From contig NZ_CP024996.1 of assembly GCF_003719195.1 (NCBI RefSeq), positions 372,001 to 436,000 on the forward strand: a DNA stretch of 64,000 nucleotides, written 5' to 3'. Both the position numbers and the translations under genes were made by a program. This document shows, in pieces, positions 9,114 through 19,037 of this stretch. Origin of the DNA: Herbaspirillum rubrisubalbicans (GTDB lineage: Bacteria > Pseudomonadota > Gammaproteobacteria > Burkholderiales > Burkholderiaceae_D). Position 1 is the stretch's first letter, and each line of letters begins with the position of its first letter. The notes under the pieces were generated by a model, which did not search any database, had not been told where the DNA came from, and saw only the letters and a program-made list of their open reading frames with translations.

Positions 9114-10276
9114 TCCGAACCCTCATTGCGCTGATGCTGGCGATGTTGCTGCTGCCGGCCAGCGCCCAGATCCAGCAGGCACGCGGCCAGTATTCGATCA
9201 ATTACAAGGACGCGCTTGGCGTGTTCGACCGCAAGGAAGCGCCGGCACCCATCAAGCAGAAGGCCAGACAGGAAGCGGCGCTCAAGGCTGTCGAGAGCTA
9301 CTATGCCGAGGCTGGACAATCGGAGTCGGCCAACTTCGATGCGATCCGCGCCAAGATCCTGGAAAACCAGGATCGCTACATCCTCGATACCACGGTGCTC
9401 TCCGAGACCGATGATCCGAAGGAATTGCGCTACACGGTCGCGGTGCGCGTCTCGCTGAACGTGGCCAATCTGCGCAATGCGGTGCAGGCATCCTCGGCCA
9501 TCGGCAAGGCAGCGCAAGGCGAGAAGTCAGCCATGAGCTTCGTCTTCGTCTCGCGCCAGGTGGATTCGGCCAAGTCCTATGACGATCGCGTCTACAAGCG
9601 CCAGGACAACTCGGCGCAACTGGCCGGCTCGGCGGTGAGCAAGGATAGCTACAAGGAATCCACCAGCGAAGGTGAGTCAGTGCGCAAGTCGCGCGTGAGC
9701 ACCAGCGGTTCGGCCACTCGCGAGACAGGGCAGAACGTGGACGTGTCGGTCAAGACCACAGTGACTTCCGAAACCGGTGGCAGTACCACCCGCAAGGCGA
9801 CCGAGACCACCTGGCGCGTGCTGCCCAGCGCCAACCTGAATCAGGTGTTCGTCTCCAAGTTCTCCGAAGCCGGCTATGACGTCATCGAGGCTGCCATGGT
9901 GGAGTCGGCCGTCTTCAAGATCGCCAACATCGAAGCCGACTACAAGTCGGGTAATGATCTGCAGCCGCAGACCCTGCGCGCCATCGCGGCCGGCATGAAG
10001 GAAAACCAGATTCCCTATATCGCCCTGGGTACGCTCGACGTCGGCCTGCCGGACAAGGATCCGCAAACCGGCCTCATGCGCGTGGCCGTCACGGTCAATG
10101 CCAAGGTGTGGGATGTCACCAAGCCCATCCCGCGTACCCGCCTGGCCGTGGGGCCGGTGGCCTACGCCGGTGTCGGCCCTACCGAAGATGAAGCACGCGG
10201 CAATGCCCTCAAGGCCGCTGCCAGCAATGCCGCGCAAGAACTCTCCAGCCGCATGACCACCATGGGTCTGCGCTGA
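9104..10276 (+). CDS. Exported protein with FlgT-like N-terminal domain and Ser/Thr-rich linker
   Basis: A 390-residue protein with signal peptide (L-I-A-L-M-L-A-M-L-L-L-P-A-S-A-Q, cleavage near 21). Residues about 45-125 carry the pattern K-A-R-Q-E-A-A-L-K-A-V-E-S-Y-Y ... R-Y-I-L-D-T-T-V-L-S-E followed by V-A-V-R-V-S-L-N-V, which resembles the LPP20/FlgT N-terminal fold. Residues about 180-235 are Ser/Thr/Gly/Arg-rich low complexity. Residues 240-390 contain A-G-Y-D-V-I-E-A-A and I-P-Y-I-A-L-G-T-L-D-V with a D-P-Q-T-G turn, similar in pattern to TolB-N/CsgG-type domains. The family resemblance is by eye only. It overlaps the gene before it and precedes the small secreted protein by 151 bases. 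Confidence 0.8.
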   Translation: MQVIRTLIALMLAMLLLPASAQIQQARGQYSINYKDALGVFDRKEAPAPIKQKARQEAALKAVESYYAEAGQSESANFDAIRAKILENQDRYILDTTVLSETDDPKELRYTVAVRVSLNVANLRNAVQASSAIGKAAQGEKSAMSFVFVSRQVDSAKSYDDRVYKRQDNSAQLAGSAVSKDSYKESTSEGESVRKSRVSTSGSATRETGQNVDVSVKTTVTSETGGSTTRKATETTWRVLPSANLNQVFVSKFSEAGYDVIEAAMVESAVFKIANIEADYKSGNDLQPQTLRAIAAGMKENQIPYIALGTLDVGLPDKDPQTGLMRVAVTVNAKVWDVTKPIPRTRLAVGPVAYAGVGPTEDEARGNALKAAASNAAQELSSRMTTMGLR

Positions 10277-10427
10277 GCTTACCGGTCTGGCGGGATGGCA
10301 TCCGTGCGCTGATGGCGTGCGCATGGATGTCGTTCGCACCCTGATGGCGCTGTGCTGTCTGCGCATTTCCCCTCGTTGTAGTTCCCGTTTGTTCATCCAT
10401 CCCTTACCTCATCAAGGAAGAAAAACC

Positions 10428-11045
10428 ATGAAAAAGATCCTCGCCCTGGCCGCTGTTTCCCTCGCCATGACCCTGCCGATGACCGCGTCGGCGCAGTTGG
10501 GCAATCTGCTGGGCGGTAGCAAGCCCGCAGCCGGCGGTACTGATCTGTCGGGCCTGCAGACTCAGCTGGTGCGCAACTACGCGGCTGCGGGCCAGGATGT
10601 GGGCACCGCCAACACCCACATCGGCGAGGCCCTGGGTATCAAGTTGCAATCCATTGATGCCTCGGCCACCTCCGATTCGCTGTCGGCCAGCGAGCTCGAA
10701 GCCAAGGACAAGGCCATCAGCGCCAACGCCCAATCGGTTTCGGATGCGCTCAAGAAGGGTGCCACTCTGAAAGATGGCGAATCCAAGAAGAAATTCGCCC
10801 AGGGCTTGCTGTCGCTGGCAACCGGTCTGAAGAAGTACATCGGCCTGCGCAACGATGCCCAGAGCTTCGCCAACGGTCTGTCCAGTGCCTCGCCGATGCA
10901 GCTGCCTGGCCTGCAGGCCGGTGCCTATGTGGCCAAGACCCTGCCCTCCAATGTTTCCACGCTGACCGACGTGCTCAAGAACGCGGTGGACTTCGCCAAG
11001 AGCAATGGCGTGGCAGTACCGGCTGACGCCACCAGCGTGCTCTGA
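10428..11045 (+). CDS. Small secreted helical protein of unknown function
   Basis: A 205-residue protein with a clear signal peptide (M-K-K-I-L-A-L-A-A-V ... T-A-S-A, cleavage near 22). The mature 183 residues are rich in Ala, Ser, Leu, Gly and Lys, look almost wholly alpha-helical, and lack cysteine and tryptophan. It begins with a small Gly-rich patch Q-L-G-N-L-L-G-G. The ATG has AAGGAAG upstream. It lies between two larger exported proteins of the same cluster and 34 bases before the CsgG-like lipoprotein. It could be a secreted substrate or a periplasmic partner; no known family was recognised. Confidence 0.8.
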   Translation: MKKILALAAVSLAMTLPMTASAQLGNLLGGSKPAAGGTDLSGLQTQLVRNYAAAGQDVGTANTHIGEALGIKLQSIDASATSDSLSASELEAKDKAISANAQSVSDALKKGATLKDGESKKKFAQGLLSLATGLKKYIGLRNDAQSFANGLSSASPMQLPGLQAGAYVAKTLPSNVSTLTDVLKNAVDFAKSNGVAVPADATSVL

Positions 11046-11079
11046 TTCCCGATGATCGCATCCGACAAGAGAGTTTGAT

Positions 11080-12777
11080 ATGCAGCGACGAATTGGAGTG
11101 GGTGTTATTGCGTTGACGATGGCGCTGCTGTCGGCGTGCGATAAAAAGGAAGAGCCGAAGAAAGTGGCCGAGCCCGTGGCGGCCGCGCCGCAGCAGCCCA
11201 AGCGCAGCGCGCCTGATTTCGGGGGCGTCACCAAGGTCAGCCGCGAGGTCGAGGCCGTGGGCAGTACCCTGGAACTGGCGGTGGTCTCGGCTTTGCAGTC
11301 GGCAGTGGCGCAGGTCAATGGTGTGAAGGTCGCCAGCCAGTTGCAAAGCCTGCGCCAGGGGCTGGATGTGAGCGTGGATGGTCAGAATGCAGGCTCGGTC
11401 CGCGCCGATGCTTTCGAGCAGAAGATGGTGGCCGGTTCCCAGGGCAGCGTGCTGGGTTACGAAATCCTGTCCCAGGAAGAGGTGGATAAGGTCGATGAAG
11501 AGGTGGTAGCGAAGGTTCGCGCCAGCGATGGCGGCTACAGCTACTCGGCATCGGCCTCTTCCGAAAGCAATGTGAAGCTTAAGGCAAGTGGCGAAGGCAG
11601 TGCCCGTGGCGGCGATGCCAGCGCCAGTGCCTCCGCTTCCTATTCCGGTTCGTCCGCTTCCAGCGAATCGGCCAATGTCGACGTCAAGCGGGGTGCCAGT
11701 TCCTATTCGTCCGACCTGAGTCACAAGAAGATGCGCAGCTACTGGAAGGTCAAGCTGCGCGCCGAGATCGCCCAGTACAAGGCGCCCGACGAAAAGGGGC
11801 AGCCCAAGATCGTGGTGGTCTTGCCCAAGACCCTGATGCAGACCTATCCGGTGGGTGATAGCCAGGTGCCGGCCGACGAAGTGGCGCGCGCCGTGCGTGG
11901 GCGCCTGTCGGACATCCTCACCCAGACCAAGCGCTTCATCGTGCTGGATCGCGAATTCGGTGCCGACCTGCAAGCCGAGATTGATCACATCAACAGTGGC
12001 AATGTGCGTGCCCAGGACAGTGCACGCATCGGTCAGCAGCTGGCTACGGATCTGTTGCTGATCCCGACCATCGAGCGCTTCGAATATCCGAAGTCGGTGC
12101 GCAAGCTGCGCATGTCCGATCGAGAGCTGGTGTCGTACTCGGGGGGCGGGCGCATCACGCTGCGCCTGGTCAATGCGGCCACCGGCCAGGTCGTGATGTC
12201 GCAGAGTTTCGAGCACAAGCTGGCCAGTGCCGACCCCAGCACGATGCCACGCGTGATCGATGGCAAGAGCATGGCATCCGGGCTGATGGATGCATTGTCC
12301 AGCCAGATCGGTGGCGCCATCGTGACCGAGATCTTCCCGGTGTCGGTAGTGTCGCTGGAGGGCGATCAGGTGGTGTTGAGTCAGGGTGGCGAATCACTGC
12401 AAGTGGGCCAGCGCTGGAAGGCGGTCTATCTGGGCGAGGAGCTCAAGGATCCGCAGACCGGCAATTCGCTGGGCCGCAAGGAGACGCCGGTGGGCACGAT
12501 CCGCATTGACCGCGTTGCCGCGCAGACCTCGTATGGCACCGTGGAAGAGGGCGGCAAGCTGGGAGACAAGCCCTTCGTGGCCGGCGCCATCGAACTGCGG
12601 GGGCAACTGCCCAAGGCTGCGCCGGTCGAGGCCAGTGCGGCGGCAGGTAAGGCTGCCTCCACTCCGGCTGCGACTGCATCCGCAGCGGCCAAGGCCAAGA
12701 GCACCAAGCCGGCAGCGGCTGCGCCAGCCACCGAGGCAGTCAAGCCCAGCGCACCGGCCAAGGACGACAAGTGGTAA
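11080..12777 (+). CDS. CsgG/FlgT-like outer-membrane lipoprotein
   Basis: A 565-residue lipoprotein: signal peptide with lipobox L-L-S-A-C, lipidated Cys20 and D-K at +2/+3. Residues about 150-212 are a Ser/Ala/Gly/Tyr-rich low-complexity insert. Residues about 240-420 resemble CsgG: V-V-V-L-P-K, then R-G-R-L-S-D-I-L with R-F-I-V-L-D-R-E, then A-R-I-G-Q-Q-L-A-T-D-L-L-L-I-P-T-I, then the L-R-L-V-N-A-A-T-G-Q-V strand. Residues about 420-508 resemble the FlgT C-terminal domain (G-D-Q-V-V-L-S-Q-G-G, D-P-Q-T-G-N-S-L-G, I-R-I-D-R-V). The tail is Ala/Lys/Pro-rich. CsgG itself forms the curli export channel, but is about 277 residues and lacks the C-terminal domain. Aspartate at +2 of the mature protein would, by the E. 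coli rule, favour inner-membrane retention, so the location is not settled. Confidence 0.82.
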   Translation: MQRRIGVGVIALTMALLSACDKKEEPKKVAEPVAAAPQQPKRSAPDFGGVTKVSREVEAVGSTLELAVVSALQSAVAQVNGVKVASQLQSLRQGLDVSVDGQNAGSVRADAFEQKMVAGSQGSVLGYEILSQEEVDKVDEEVVAKVRASDGGYSYSASASSESNVKLKASGEGSARGGDASASASASYSGSSASSESANVDVKRGASSYSSDLSHKKMRSYWKVKLRAEIAQYKAPDEKGQPKIVVVLPKTLMQTYPVGDSQVPADEVARAVRGRLSDILTQTKRFIVLDREFGADLQAEIDHINSGNVRAQDSARIGQQLATDLLLIPTIERFEYPKSVRKLRMSDRELVSYSGGGRITLRLVNAATGQVVMSQSFEHKLASADPSTMPRVIDGKSMASGLMDALSSQIGGAIVTEIFPVSVVSLEGDQVVLSQGGESLQVGQRWKAVYLGEELKDPQTGNSLGRKETPVGTIRIDRVAAQTSYGTVEEGGKLGDKPFVAGAIELRGQLPKAAPVEASAAAGKAASTPAATASAAAKAKSTKPAAAAPATEAVKPSAPAKDDKW

Positions 12778-12789
12778 GACGGTGAACCT

Positions 12790-12819
12790 GGTCCGGTGCG
12801 GCGTAGGTCGCACCGGACC
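12790..12819. terminator. Strong hairpin between convergent genes
   Basis: A perfect 11-bp stem GGTCCGGTGCG/CGCACCGGACC with an 8-base loop lies just after the CsgG-like gene, between it and the convergent acyltransferase. There is no U-run directly after it on either strand, so it may stabilise 3' ends rather than act as a simple intrinsic terminator. Confidence 0.5.
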
Positions 12820-12826
12820 GGGCGTT

Positions 12827-13903
12827 TCAGGTCAAGGCCGGTTCTTTTTTCTGCGCCAGTCGTTGTCGCACGCTGTCACGTATCGGCACTTCGCAATAGC
12901 GGTACGACAAATGCGCCAGGATCACCGCCAATGCCATGGCCGCCAGGATGCTGGGCAAGCTTCCTTCGCCATTCTTGCTGCTCAGTTGCAGCAGCGGGAT
13001 ATGCCACAGATAGATGCCATAGGACAGTATCCCGGTGCGCACCATCAGTTTGGTCGACAGTACCTGCTGCAGCACTGCCCGGCGCTCGCAATCGATCGCC
13101 GCAATGAACAAGGCGCCACCAGCGCCGATCAGGGTGGGGCCCAATACGCTGCTCAAGGGCGCAATCCAGAGCACGCTCACCGCCAGCGCCACCACGCCCG
13201 CTGCCATCGCACCGTTACCCGGACGCCAGCCTTGTCTGACCGCCACGGCGGCCGCACAGCCATAGAGCAGGGAATCGAGTCGTTCGATACTGCCGGCATA
13301 GAGCATCAGCCTGACCTGCTCGCCAAAGACCCCGAACAGGAAAGCGCGCCAGCACAGCACCATCACGGCAATGGCCAGCACCGCCTTGACGAAGCTGGCA
13401 GTTGGTATGCGTCGCATCAGGAGCAACATCAGCGGCGGCCAGATCAGGTAGAAGTGTTCTTCCACCGCCAGCGACCACGTATGCCCGAAGCCCGCCAGGT
13501 GGTGACCACTGAAGATGGCGGCATAGTTGGTCGTGTAGGTGACGGCGAAGATGGCATTGAAAGCAGCGCGCCGCTGCCCTTCCAGCAAGAAGGCCAGCCC
13601 CGCGATCAGCGCCACCAGCAGCAAGGCCGGCGCCAGCCGGGCGAAGCGCCGGATGTAGAACGGTACTAGTGCCAGGCGGCCTTCCCGCGCGAACTCATCC
13701 CAGAGCAGACCGGTGATCAGATAGCCGGACAAGGCAAAGAAGATGCCGACCCCGACCCCACCGAGGTTGTACTGCTTGAACAGATTCGTATGCTCCAGCA
13801 GCACCAGCAGAATGGCGACCGCTCTGACGCCATCAAGCCAGGGCCGATAGCCGGAAAAGCGCGCAGCACCCGCGGTGCTGCCGACTGTGACGGGAATACT
13901 CAT
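12827..13903 (-). CDS. Acyltransferase 3 family membrane protein (OafA/YrhL type)
   Basis: A 358-residue polytopic inner-membrane protein of the acyltransferase-3 family, which transfers acetyl or other acyl groups to surface sugars such as O-antigen or exopolysaccharide. The family motif R-x10-H is visible as R-A-V-A-I-L-L-V-L-L-E-H near the N-terminus, followed by G-V-G-I-F-F-A-L-S-G-Y-L-I-T-G and the F-Y-I-R-R-F-A-R-L-x-P signature. About ten hydrophobic segments follow. It lacks the SGNH domain found in longer relatives. It converges on the envelope cluster, and no sugar-biosynthesis genes are adjacent, so the acceptor is unknown. Confidence 0.9.
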   Translation of the reverse strand: MSIPVTVGSTAGAARFSGYRPWLDGVRAVAILLVLLEHTNLFKQYNLGGVGVGIFFALSGYLITGLLWDEFAREGRLALVPFYIRRFARLAPALLLVALIAGLAFLLEGQRRAAFNAIFAVTYTTNYAAIFSGHHLAGFGHTWSLAVEEHFYLIWPPLMLLLMRRIPTASFVKAVLAIAVMVLCWRAFLFGVFGEQVRLMLYAGSIERLDSLLYGCAAAVAVRQGWRPGNGAMAAGVVALAVSVLWIAPLSSVLGPTLIGAGGALFIAAIDCERRAVLQQVLSTKLMVRTGILSYGIYLWHIPLLQLSSKNGEGSLPSILAAMALAVILAHLSYRYCEVPIRDSVRQRLAQKKEPALT

Positions 13904-14360
13904 GCAGTAACTCCTGTACTGATTCCGATTGATACGCGGACATAGGGGCGGGAGAACCGGGGCCGGGATCCGTAGGGATTGACGATTTGTTGCTGTGCAG
14001 CAAAAATGCTGACTGATGCTGAGGTTTTTGCGCGCAGCTTGATGCCATGGCCCAGATTCTTAACAAAATTGAATCGAATGCCGCGCTATTCTATTGTGCT
14101 ACTGAGGCTTACCACAAGCGGCTTCTTCCCGTTTCATGTCCGTAATCGCAGTCTTTATCGGCTTAATGTCCTCGATGGCGGACCTTGGGCGACTTGTGTC
14201 TGTGAATAGCGACGGTTAGGGGATTTGAGCGGCTTGGCGCAAGGTGATGCAGAAGGGGGGCGGTACAGGGCTCAAGGCTGTCGAAATGAAGAATTCTTCT
14301 TCTACAGTAGTGAAGTGGCCTGGTTTTGAAGGGTATGGTGAATAATTGATTGGGCAATAA
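13904..14360. other. Intergenic region upstream of acyltransferase gene
   Basis: About 460 bases with no supported gene; short frames on both strands look spurious. It holds a TTGCTG/CAGCAA inverted pair at 13990-14003 and a 12-bp perfect palindrome GAAGAATTCTTC at 14288-14299. Composition is noticeably less GC-rich than the flanking genes. Confidence 0.5.
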
Positions 14361-14387
14361 AAAAGCCCAGCATCGCTGCTGGGCTTT
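14361..14387 (-). terminator. Intrinsic terminator after tRNA-Pro
   Basis: An 11-bp stem AAAGCCCAGCA/TGCTGGGCTTT with a 4-base loop; on the minus strand it is followed by TTTTATTG. It ends the ispB/tRNA-Pro direction of transcription. Confidence 0.8.
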
Positions 14388-14413
14388 CTTGTCCTTGGTC
14401 TACAAGGTAATTC

Positions 14414-14490
14414 TGGTCGGGGTGAGAGGATTCGAACCTCCGGCCTCTACGTCCCGAACGTAGCGCTCTACCAGGCTAAGCTACACCCCG
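14414..14490 (-). tRNA. tRNA-Pro (anticodon CGG)
   Basis: The minus-strand 77-mer starts CGGGGTGTAGC and ends CACCCCG-A-CCA, so acceptor arms pair and CCA is encoded. The D arm, the anticodon stem CTACG/CGTAG with loop TTCGGGA (anticodon CGG, reading CCG proline codons) and the T arm with GTTCGAATC are all intact. Confidence 0.97.
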
Positions 14491-14506
14491 TCGAGTGAGA
14501 TCTAAG

Positions 14507-15496
14507 TCAGTGATTTCGATCTACTGCGAAAGCCGATAATTCTAACAGGGATTTTTTGAATTGGCTATCAGGAAGTGAAATAATTGCGTCCGCCGCGCGT
14601 CGCGCAGCAATTTCTGCCTGTTCGCGGGTATAGGCCAGGGCGCCGGAATGGGTGATGGCCGAGAGCACTTCGTCGAAATGCTGCTCGTCGCCATTCTCGA
14701 TGCAGGTGCGCACCAGTTCGCGCTGCTGCGGGGTGCCGTGCTGCATCAGCCAGATCAGCGGTAGCGTGGGCTTGCCTTCGCGCAGGTCGTCGCCGACGTT
14801 CTTGCCGATCTCGGTGCTGTTGCCGGAATAATCCAGCACGTCGTCGATCAACTGGAAGGCGGTGCCGATGGAGCGGCCGTATTCACCAGCGGCTTCGATG
14901 CCGGCTTCGTCGGCGCCCGCAATCAAGGCGCCGATCTGGCTGGCGGCCTCGAACAGCTTGGCGGTCTTGGAGCGGATCACTTGCAGGTAGCCGGCTTCAT
15001 CCACATCCGGGTTGTGCATATTGAGCAACTGCAGCACTTCGCCCTCGGCGATGACGTTGGTGGCGTGGGCCACGATTTCCATCACGCGGGGGTTACCCAC
15101 CGCGACCATCATCTGGAACGCGCGCGAATACAGGAAGTCGCCCACCAGCACCGAGGCGGCATTGCCGAACATGGCATTGGCAGTCTGCTTGCCGCGGCGC
15201 AACGAGGATTCGTCGACCACATCATCATGCAGCAGGGTGGCGGTATGAATGAATTCGATCACGGCCGCCAGCGAGTGATGGTGCTCGCCCTTGTAGCCGA
15301 AGGCATTGGCGATGAGCACCACCAGCACCGGGCGCAGGCGCTTGCCGCCGGCACTGATGATGTATTCGGCGACCTGGTTGACCAGCGGTACCTCCGAGTA
15401 CAGTTGCCGGCGGATGACTGCGTTGACCGCCTCCATGTCGGCGACGATCGGTTGCATGATGGTTTGTTGCGAAGCGTTTTGTACGGCGGCAGACAA
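14507..15496 (-). CDS. ispB: Octaprenyl diphosphate synthase
   Basis: IspB elongates farnesyl diphosphate with isopentenyl diphosphate to make the ubiquinone side chain. The 329-residue product has the GGKRLRP substrate motif, the first aspartate-rich motif L-L-H-D-D-V-V-D near residue 93 and the second I-D-D-V-L-D-Y near residue 218, and G-K-N-V-G-D-D-L-R-E-G-K-P-T-L-P. Alignment with E. coli IspB by eye is continuous. The listed start is a TTG; an ATG 13 codons downstream is a possible alternative, and neither has a strong ribosome-binding site. It is divergent from rplU, a conserved arrangement. Confidence 0.95.
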   Translation of the reverse strand: MSAAVQNASQQTIMQPIVADMEAVNAVIRRQLYSEVPLVNQVAEYIISAGGKRLRPVLVVLIANAFGYKGEHHHSLAAVIEFIHTATLLHDDVVDESSLRRGKQTANAMFGNAASVLVGDFLYSRAFQMMVAVGNPRVMEIVAHATNVIAEGEVLQLLNMHNPDVDEAGYLQVIRSKTAKLFEAASQIGALIAGADEAGIEAAGEYGRSIGTAFQLIDDVLDYSGNSTEIGKNVGDDLREGKPTLPLIWLMQHGTPQQRELVRTCIENGDEQHFDEVLSAITHSGALAYTREQAEIAARRAADAIISLPDSQFKKSLLELSAFAVDRNH

Positions 15497-15690
15497 GGCG
15501 GAACCTGTGGGAAATGGTTATTCCCCGGATTATACGATGACAAGCAGGGGGCACGCCAAAGAGCCTGTGGGTGGGATGGGTAGGTTTTTCATTGTCGGGA
15601 TGAAAATCCTGCTTGCCATTCAGACAAGGGGCTTCTCATTGTCCTGCCGGAAACTGTGTTGTGCAGAGGCCCGGCAAAGTGTCAAGTCTT

Positions 15691-15719
15691 TTGACCGTGT
15701 CGCTAAGTGCATGTATAAT
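15691..15719 (+). promoter_or_regulatory. Sigma-70 promoter for rplU-rpmA
   Basis: TTGACC (15691-15696), a 17-base spacer and a perfect TATAAT (15714-15719), about 60 bases before the rplU start. This is the best consensus promoter in the window and fits a highly expressed ribosomal operon. Confidence 0.88.
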
Positions 15720-15780
15720 TTGGGGTTTTCCTGTTTCGGCAGGGGAAAATCGTTCTTATTAATCATTCGTGAGGTTTCAC

Positions 15781-16092
15781 ATGTACGCGGTCATAAAAAC
15801 CGGCGGCAAACAATACAAAGTTGCTGCTGGCGAAAAACTCAAAGTAGAACAGATACCGGCTGACATTGGCTCCGAAATCACTTTGGATCAAGTGCTCGCA
15901 GTGGGCGCAGGCGAAACCGTGAAGTTCGGTGCGCCGCTGGTCGCAGGTGCTACGGTGCTGGCTACTGTGGTAGCACAAGGTCGCCATGACAAGGTCAGGA
16001 TCTTCAAGATGCGTCGTCGTAAGCATTACCAGAAGCGTCAAGGCCATCGTCAGAACTACACCGAACTGCAAATCGTCTCGATCAACGCCTAA
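15781..16092 (+). CDS. rplU: 50S ribosomal protein L21
   Basis: A 103-residue product, the usual length, starting [14 protein letters not shown], the L21 signature, and containing the basic [16 protein letters not shown] region that contacts 23S rRNA. The ATG follows TGAGGTTTCAC. It is the first gene of the rplU-rpmA-obgE series and has a strong promoter directly upstream. Confidence 0.98.
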   Translation: MYAVIKTGGKQYKVAAGEKLKVEQIPADIGSEITLDQVLAVGAGETVKFGAPLVAGATVLATVVAQGRHDKVRIFKMRRRKHYQKRQGHRQNYTELQIVSINA

Positions 16093-16140
16093 GCGTTGAA
16101 CCAAACGAACTGCTCATCCAAAGTCATCAAGGAGTTTTAA

Positions 16141-16398
16141 ATGGCACACAAAAAAGGCGGCGGCACTACGCGCAACGGCCGTGACTCAGAATCGAAACGC
16201 CTGGGCGTCAAGGTTTATGGCGGCCAAGTGATCAACGCTGGCGGCATCATCGTCCGTCAACGCGGCACCCGCGTGCACGCTGGCGAAAACGTCGGCGTCG
16301 GCAAGGACCACACCCTGTTCGCCCTGAAGGACGGCAAGGTCAAGTTCGTTGTCAAGGGTCTGCAACAGCGTCAATACGCAACCGTCGTTCCGGCGTAA
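16141..16398 (+). CDS. rpmA: 50S ribosomal protein L27
   Basis: An 85-residue L27 starting [16 protein letters not shown], the N-terminus that reaches toward the peptidyl-transferase centre, with no cleavable extension as in Firmicutes. It lies 48 bases after rplU with an AAGGAG ribosome-binding site, and is followed by a terminator that separates it from obgE. Confidence 0.98.
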   Translation: MAHKKGGGTTRNGRDSESKRLGVKVYGGQVINAGGIIVRQRGTRVHAGENVGVGKDHTLFALKDGKVKFVVKGLQQRQYATVVPA

Positions 16399-16410
16399 GC
16401 GTTCCTGTCA

Positions 16411-16466
16411 TCCGGGTTCGCCCGGAACCAGGCTTAAAAAGGCTCTGCCGATGGTGGAGCCTTTTT
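16411..16466 (+). terminator. Tandem hairpins and terminator after rpmA
   Basis: A TCCGGG-TTCG-CCCGGA hairpin (16411-16426) is followed by an intrinsic terminator AAAAAGGCTC/GAGCCTTTTT (16436-16466) running into GGTTTTTT. It should reduce read-through from the ribosomal genes into obgE. Confidence 0.85.
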
Positions 16467-16566
16467 GGTTTTTTGAAGAGCCGTCAACAAAGCGCCGAGC
16501 CTCTGCTTCCTATGCAATGCAGGGGTTGGTCCTCACCAGGTCCAGGATGGATCGACGTTTTGTTAG

Positions 16567-17700
<1,134 letters not shown>

Positions 17701-17818
17701 GTGTGAGTTCACGCGTGCGACCTTGTCTCGGGCAGGGTGCGCGCGGGGGCGGTTCGGGCTATCATCTCTGCCTGTCGGATTTTCCGTCGCTCCCAGAAGA
17801 ATCAGAACCCGGAACACT

Positions 17819-18937
17819 ATGCAATCGGTCATTCAACGCGCCAAGCGGCTCATCATCAAGGTGGGCTCTTCCCTGGTCACCAATGATGGCAAGGGCCTGG
17901 ACGCCAATGCCATCGCCCGCTGGGCTGAGCAGATCGCGCAATTGCGCGCGCTCGGCAAGGAAGTGGTGCTGGTCAGCTCCGGCGCGGTCGCCGAAGGGAT
18001 GCAGCGCCTGGGCTTCGACAAGCGCCCCACCGGCATCCATCACCTCCAGGCCTGCGCCGCCGTGGGCCAGATGGGCCTGGCGCAGATCTATGAAACCAGT
18101 TTCCGCAAGCATGAGCTGCACACCGCCCAGGTCTTGCTGACCCACGCCGACCTGGCTGACCGCGAACGCTACCTCAATGCCCGCTCCACCCTGTTTGCCC
18201 TGCTGCAACTGGGCGTGGTGCCGGTCATCAACGAGAACGACACGGTGGTCACCGATGAAATCAAGTTCGGCGACAACGATACGCTCGGCGCGCTGGTGGC
18301 CAACCTGATCGAAGCCGATGCGCTCATCATCCTGACCGACCAGCCGGGCTTGTTTACCGCCGATCCGCGCAAGGATCCCCATGCCACTCTCATTGCCGAA
18401 GCACGCGCTGGCGACCCCTCGCTGGAGTTGATTGCGGGCGGCACCGGCACCGGCATCGGGCGTGGCGGTATGTTGACCAAGATCCTGGCGGCCAAGCGGG
18501 CCGCTACTTCCGGCGCCCATACGGTGATCGCCTGGGGCCGTGAAGATCAGGTCTTGACCCGCCTGGCGGCCGGCGAGGCCATCGGTACCCAGCTCAATGC
18601 CGAGACCGCGCAACTGACTGCGCGCAAGCAGTGGATGGCCGATCATCTCAAGACCGCCGGTCGCGTGGTGCTGGATGCCGGGGCGGTGCAGAAACTGAGT
18701 CAGGAAGGCAAGTCGCTGCTGCCCATCGGCGTGGTGGAAGTGGCCGGCGAATTCGGCCGCGGGGACGTGATTACCTGCGTGGATGCGGCTGGACGCGCCA
18801 TTGCGCGCGGCATGAGCAACTACAACAGTTCGGATGCGCGCCGCATCATTCGCCATCCTTCTTCCGAGATCCAGGCCATCCTGGGCTTCGTGGAGGAGCC
18901 GGAGCTGGTGCATCGGGACAACCTGGTGTTGCTGTGA
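17819..18937 (+). CDS. proB: Glutamate 5-kinase
   Basis: ProB phosphorylates glutamate in the first step of proline synthesis. The product has 372 residues: an amino-acid kinase domain ([37 protein letters not shown]) to about residue 260, and a C-terminal PUA domain (R-G-D-V-I-T-C-V ... [14 protein letters not shown]). The open frame extends upstream, but the ATG chosen matches the family start. It follows obgE by about 120 bases. Confidence 0.97.
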   Translation: MQSVIQRAKRLIIKVGSSLVTNDGKGLDANAIARWAEQIAQLRALGKEVVLVSSGAVAEGMQRLGFDKRPTGIHHLQACAAVGQMGLAQIYETSFRKHELHTAQVLLTHADLADRERYLNARSTLFALLQLGVVPVINENDTVVTDEIKFGDNDTLGALVANLIEADALIILTDQPGLFTADPRKDPHATLIAEARAGDPSLELIAGGTGTGIGRGGMLTKILAAKRAATSGAHTVIAWGREDQVLTRLAAGEAIGTQLNAETAQLTARKQWMADHLKTAGRVVLDAGAVQKLSQEGKSLLPIGVVEVAGEFGRGDVITCVDAAGRAIARGMSNYNSSDARRIIRHPSSEIQAILGFVEEPELVHRDNLVLL

Positions 18938-18990
18938 ATTAAATCATCAAAACGATATAAAGAATATAAACGATATCGATGATTCAAACA

Positions 18991-19017
18991 AAAAAACGCG
19001 GCCTGGCCGCGTTTTTT
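18991..19017. terminator. Bidirectional terminator between proB and CNP1-like gene
   Basis: A 12-bp stem AAAAAACGCGGC/GCCGCGTTTTTT with a 3-base loop gives a U-run on both strands, serving the convergent proB and CNP1-like genes. Confidence 0.9.
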
Positions 19018-19037
19018 ATTGCTTGCCCCGCTTGCCA

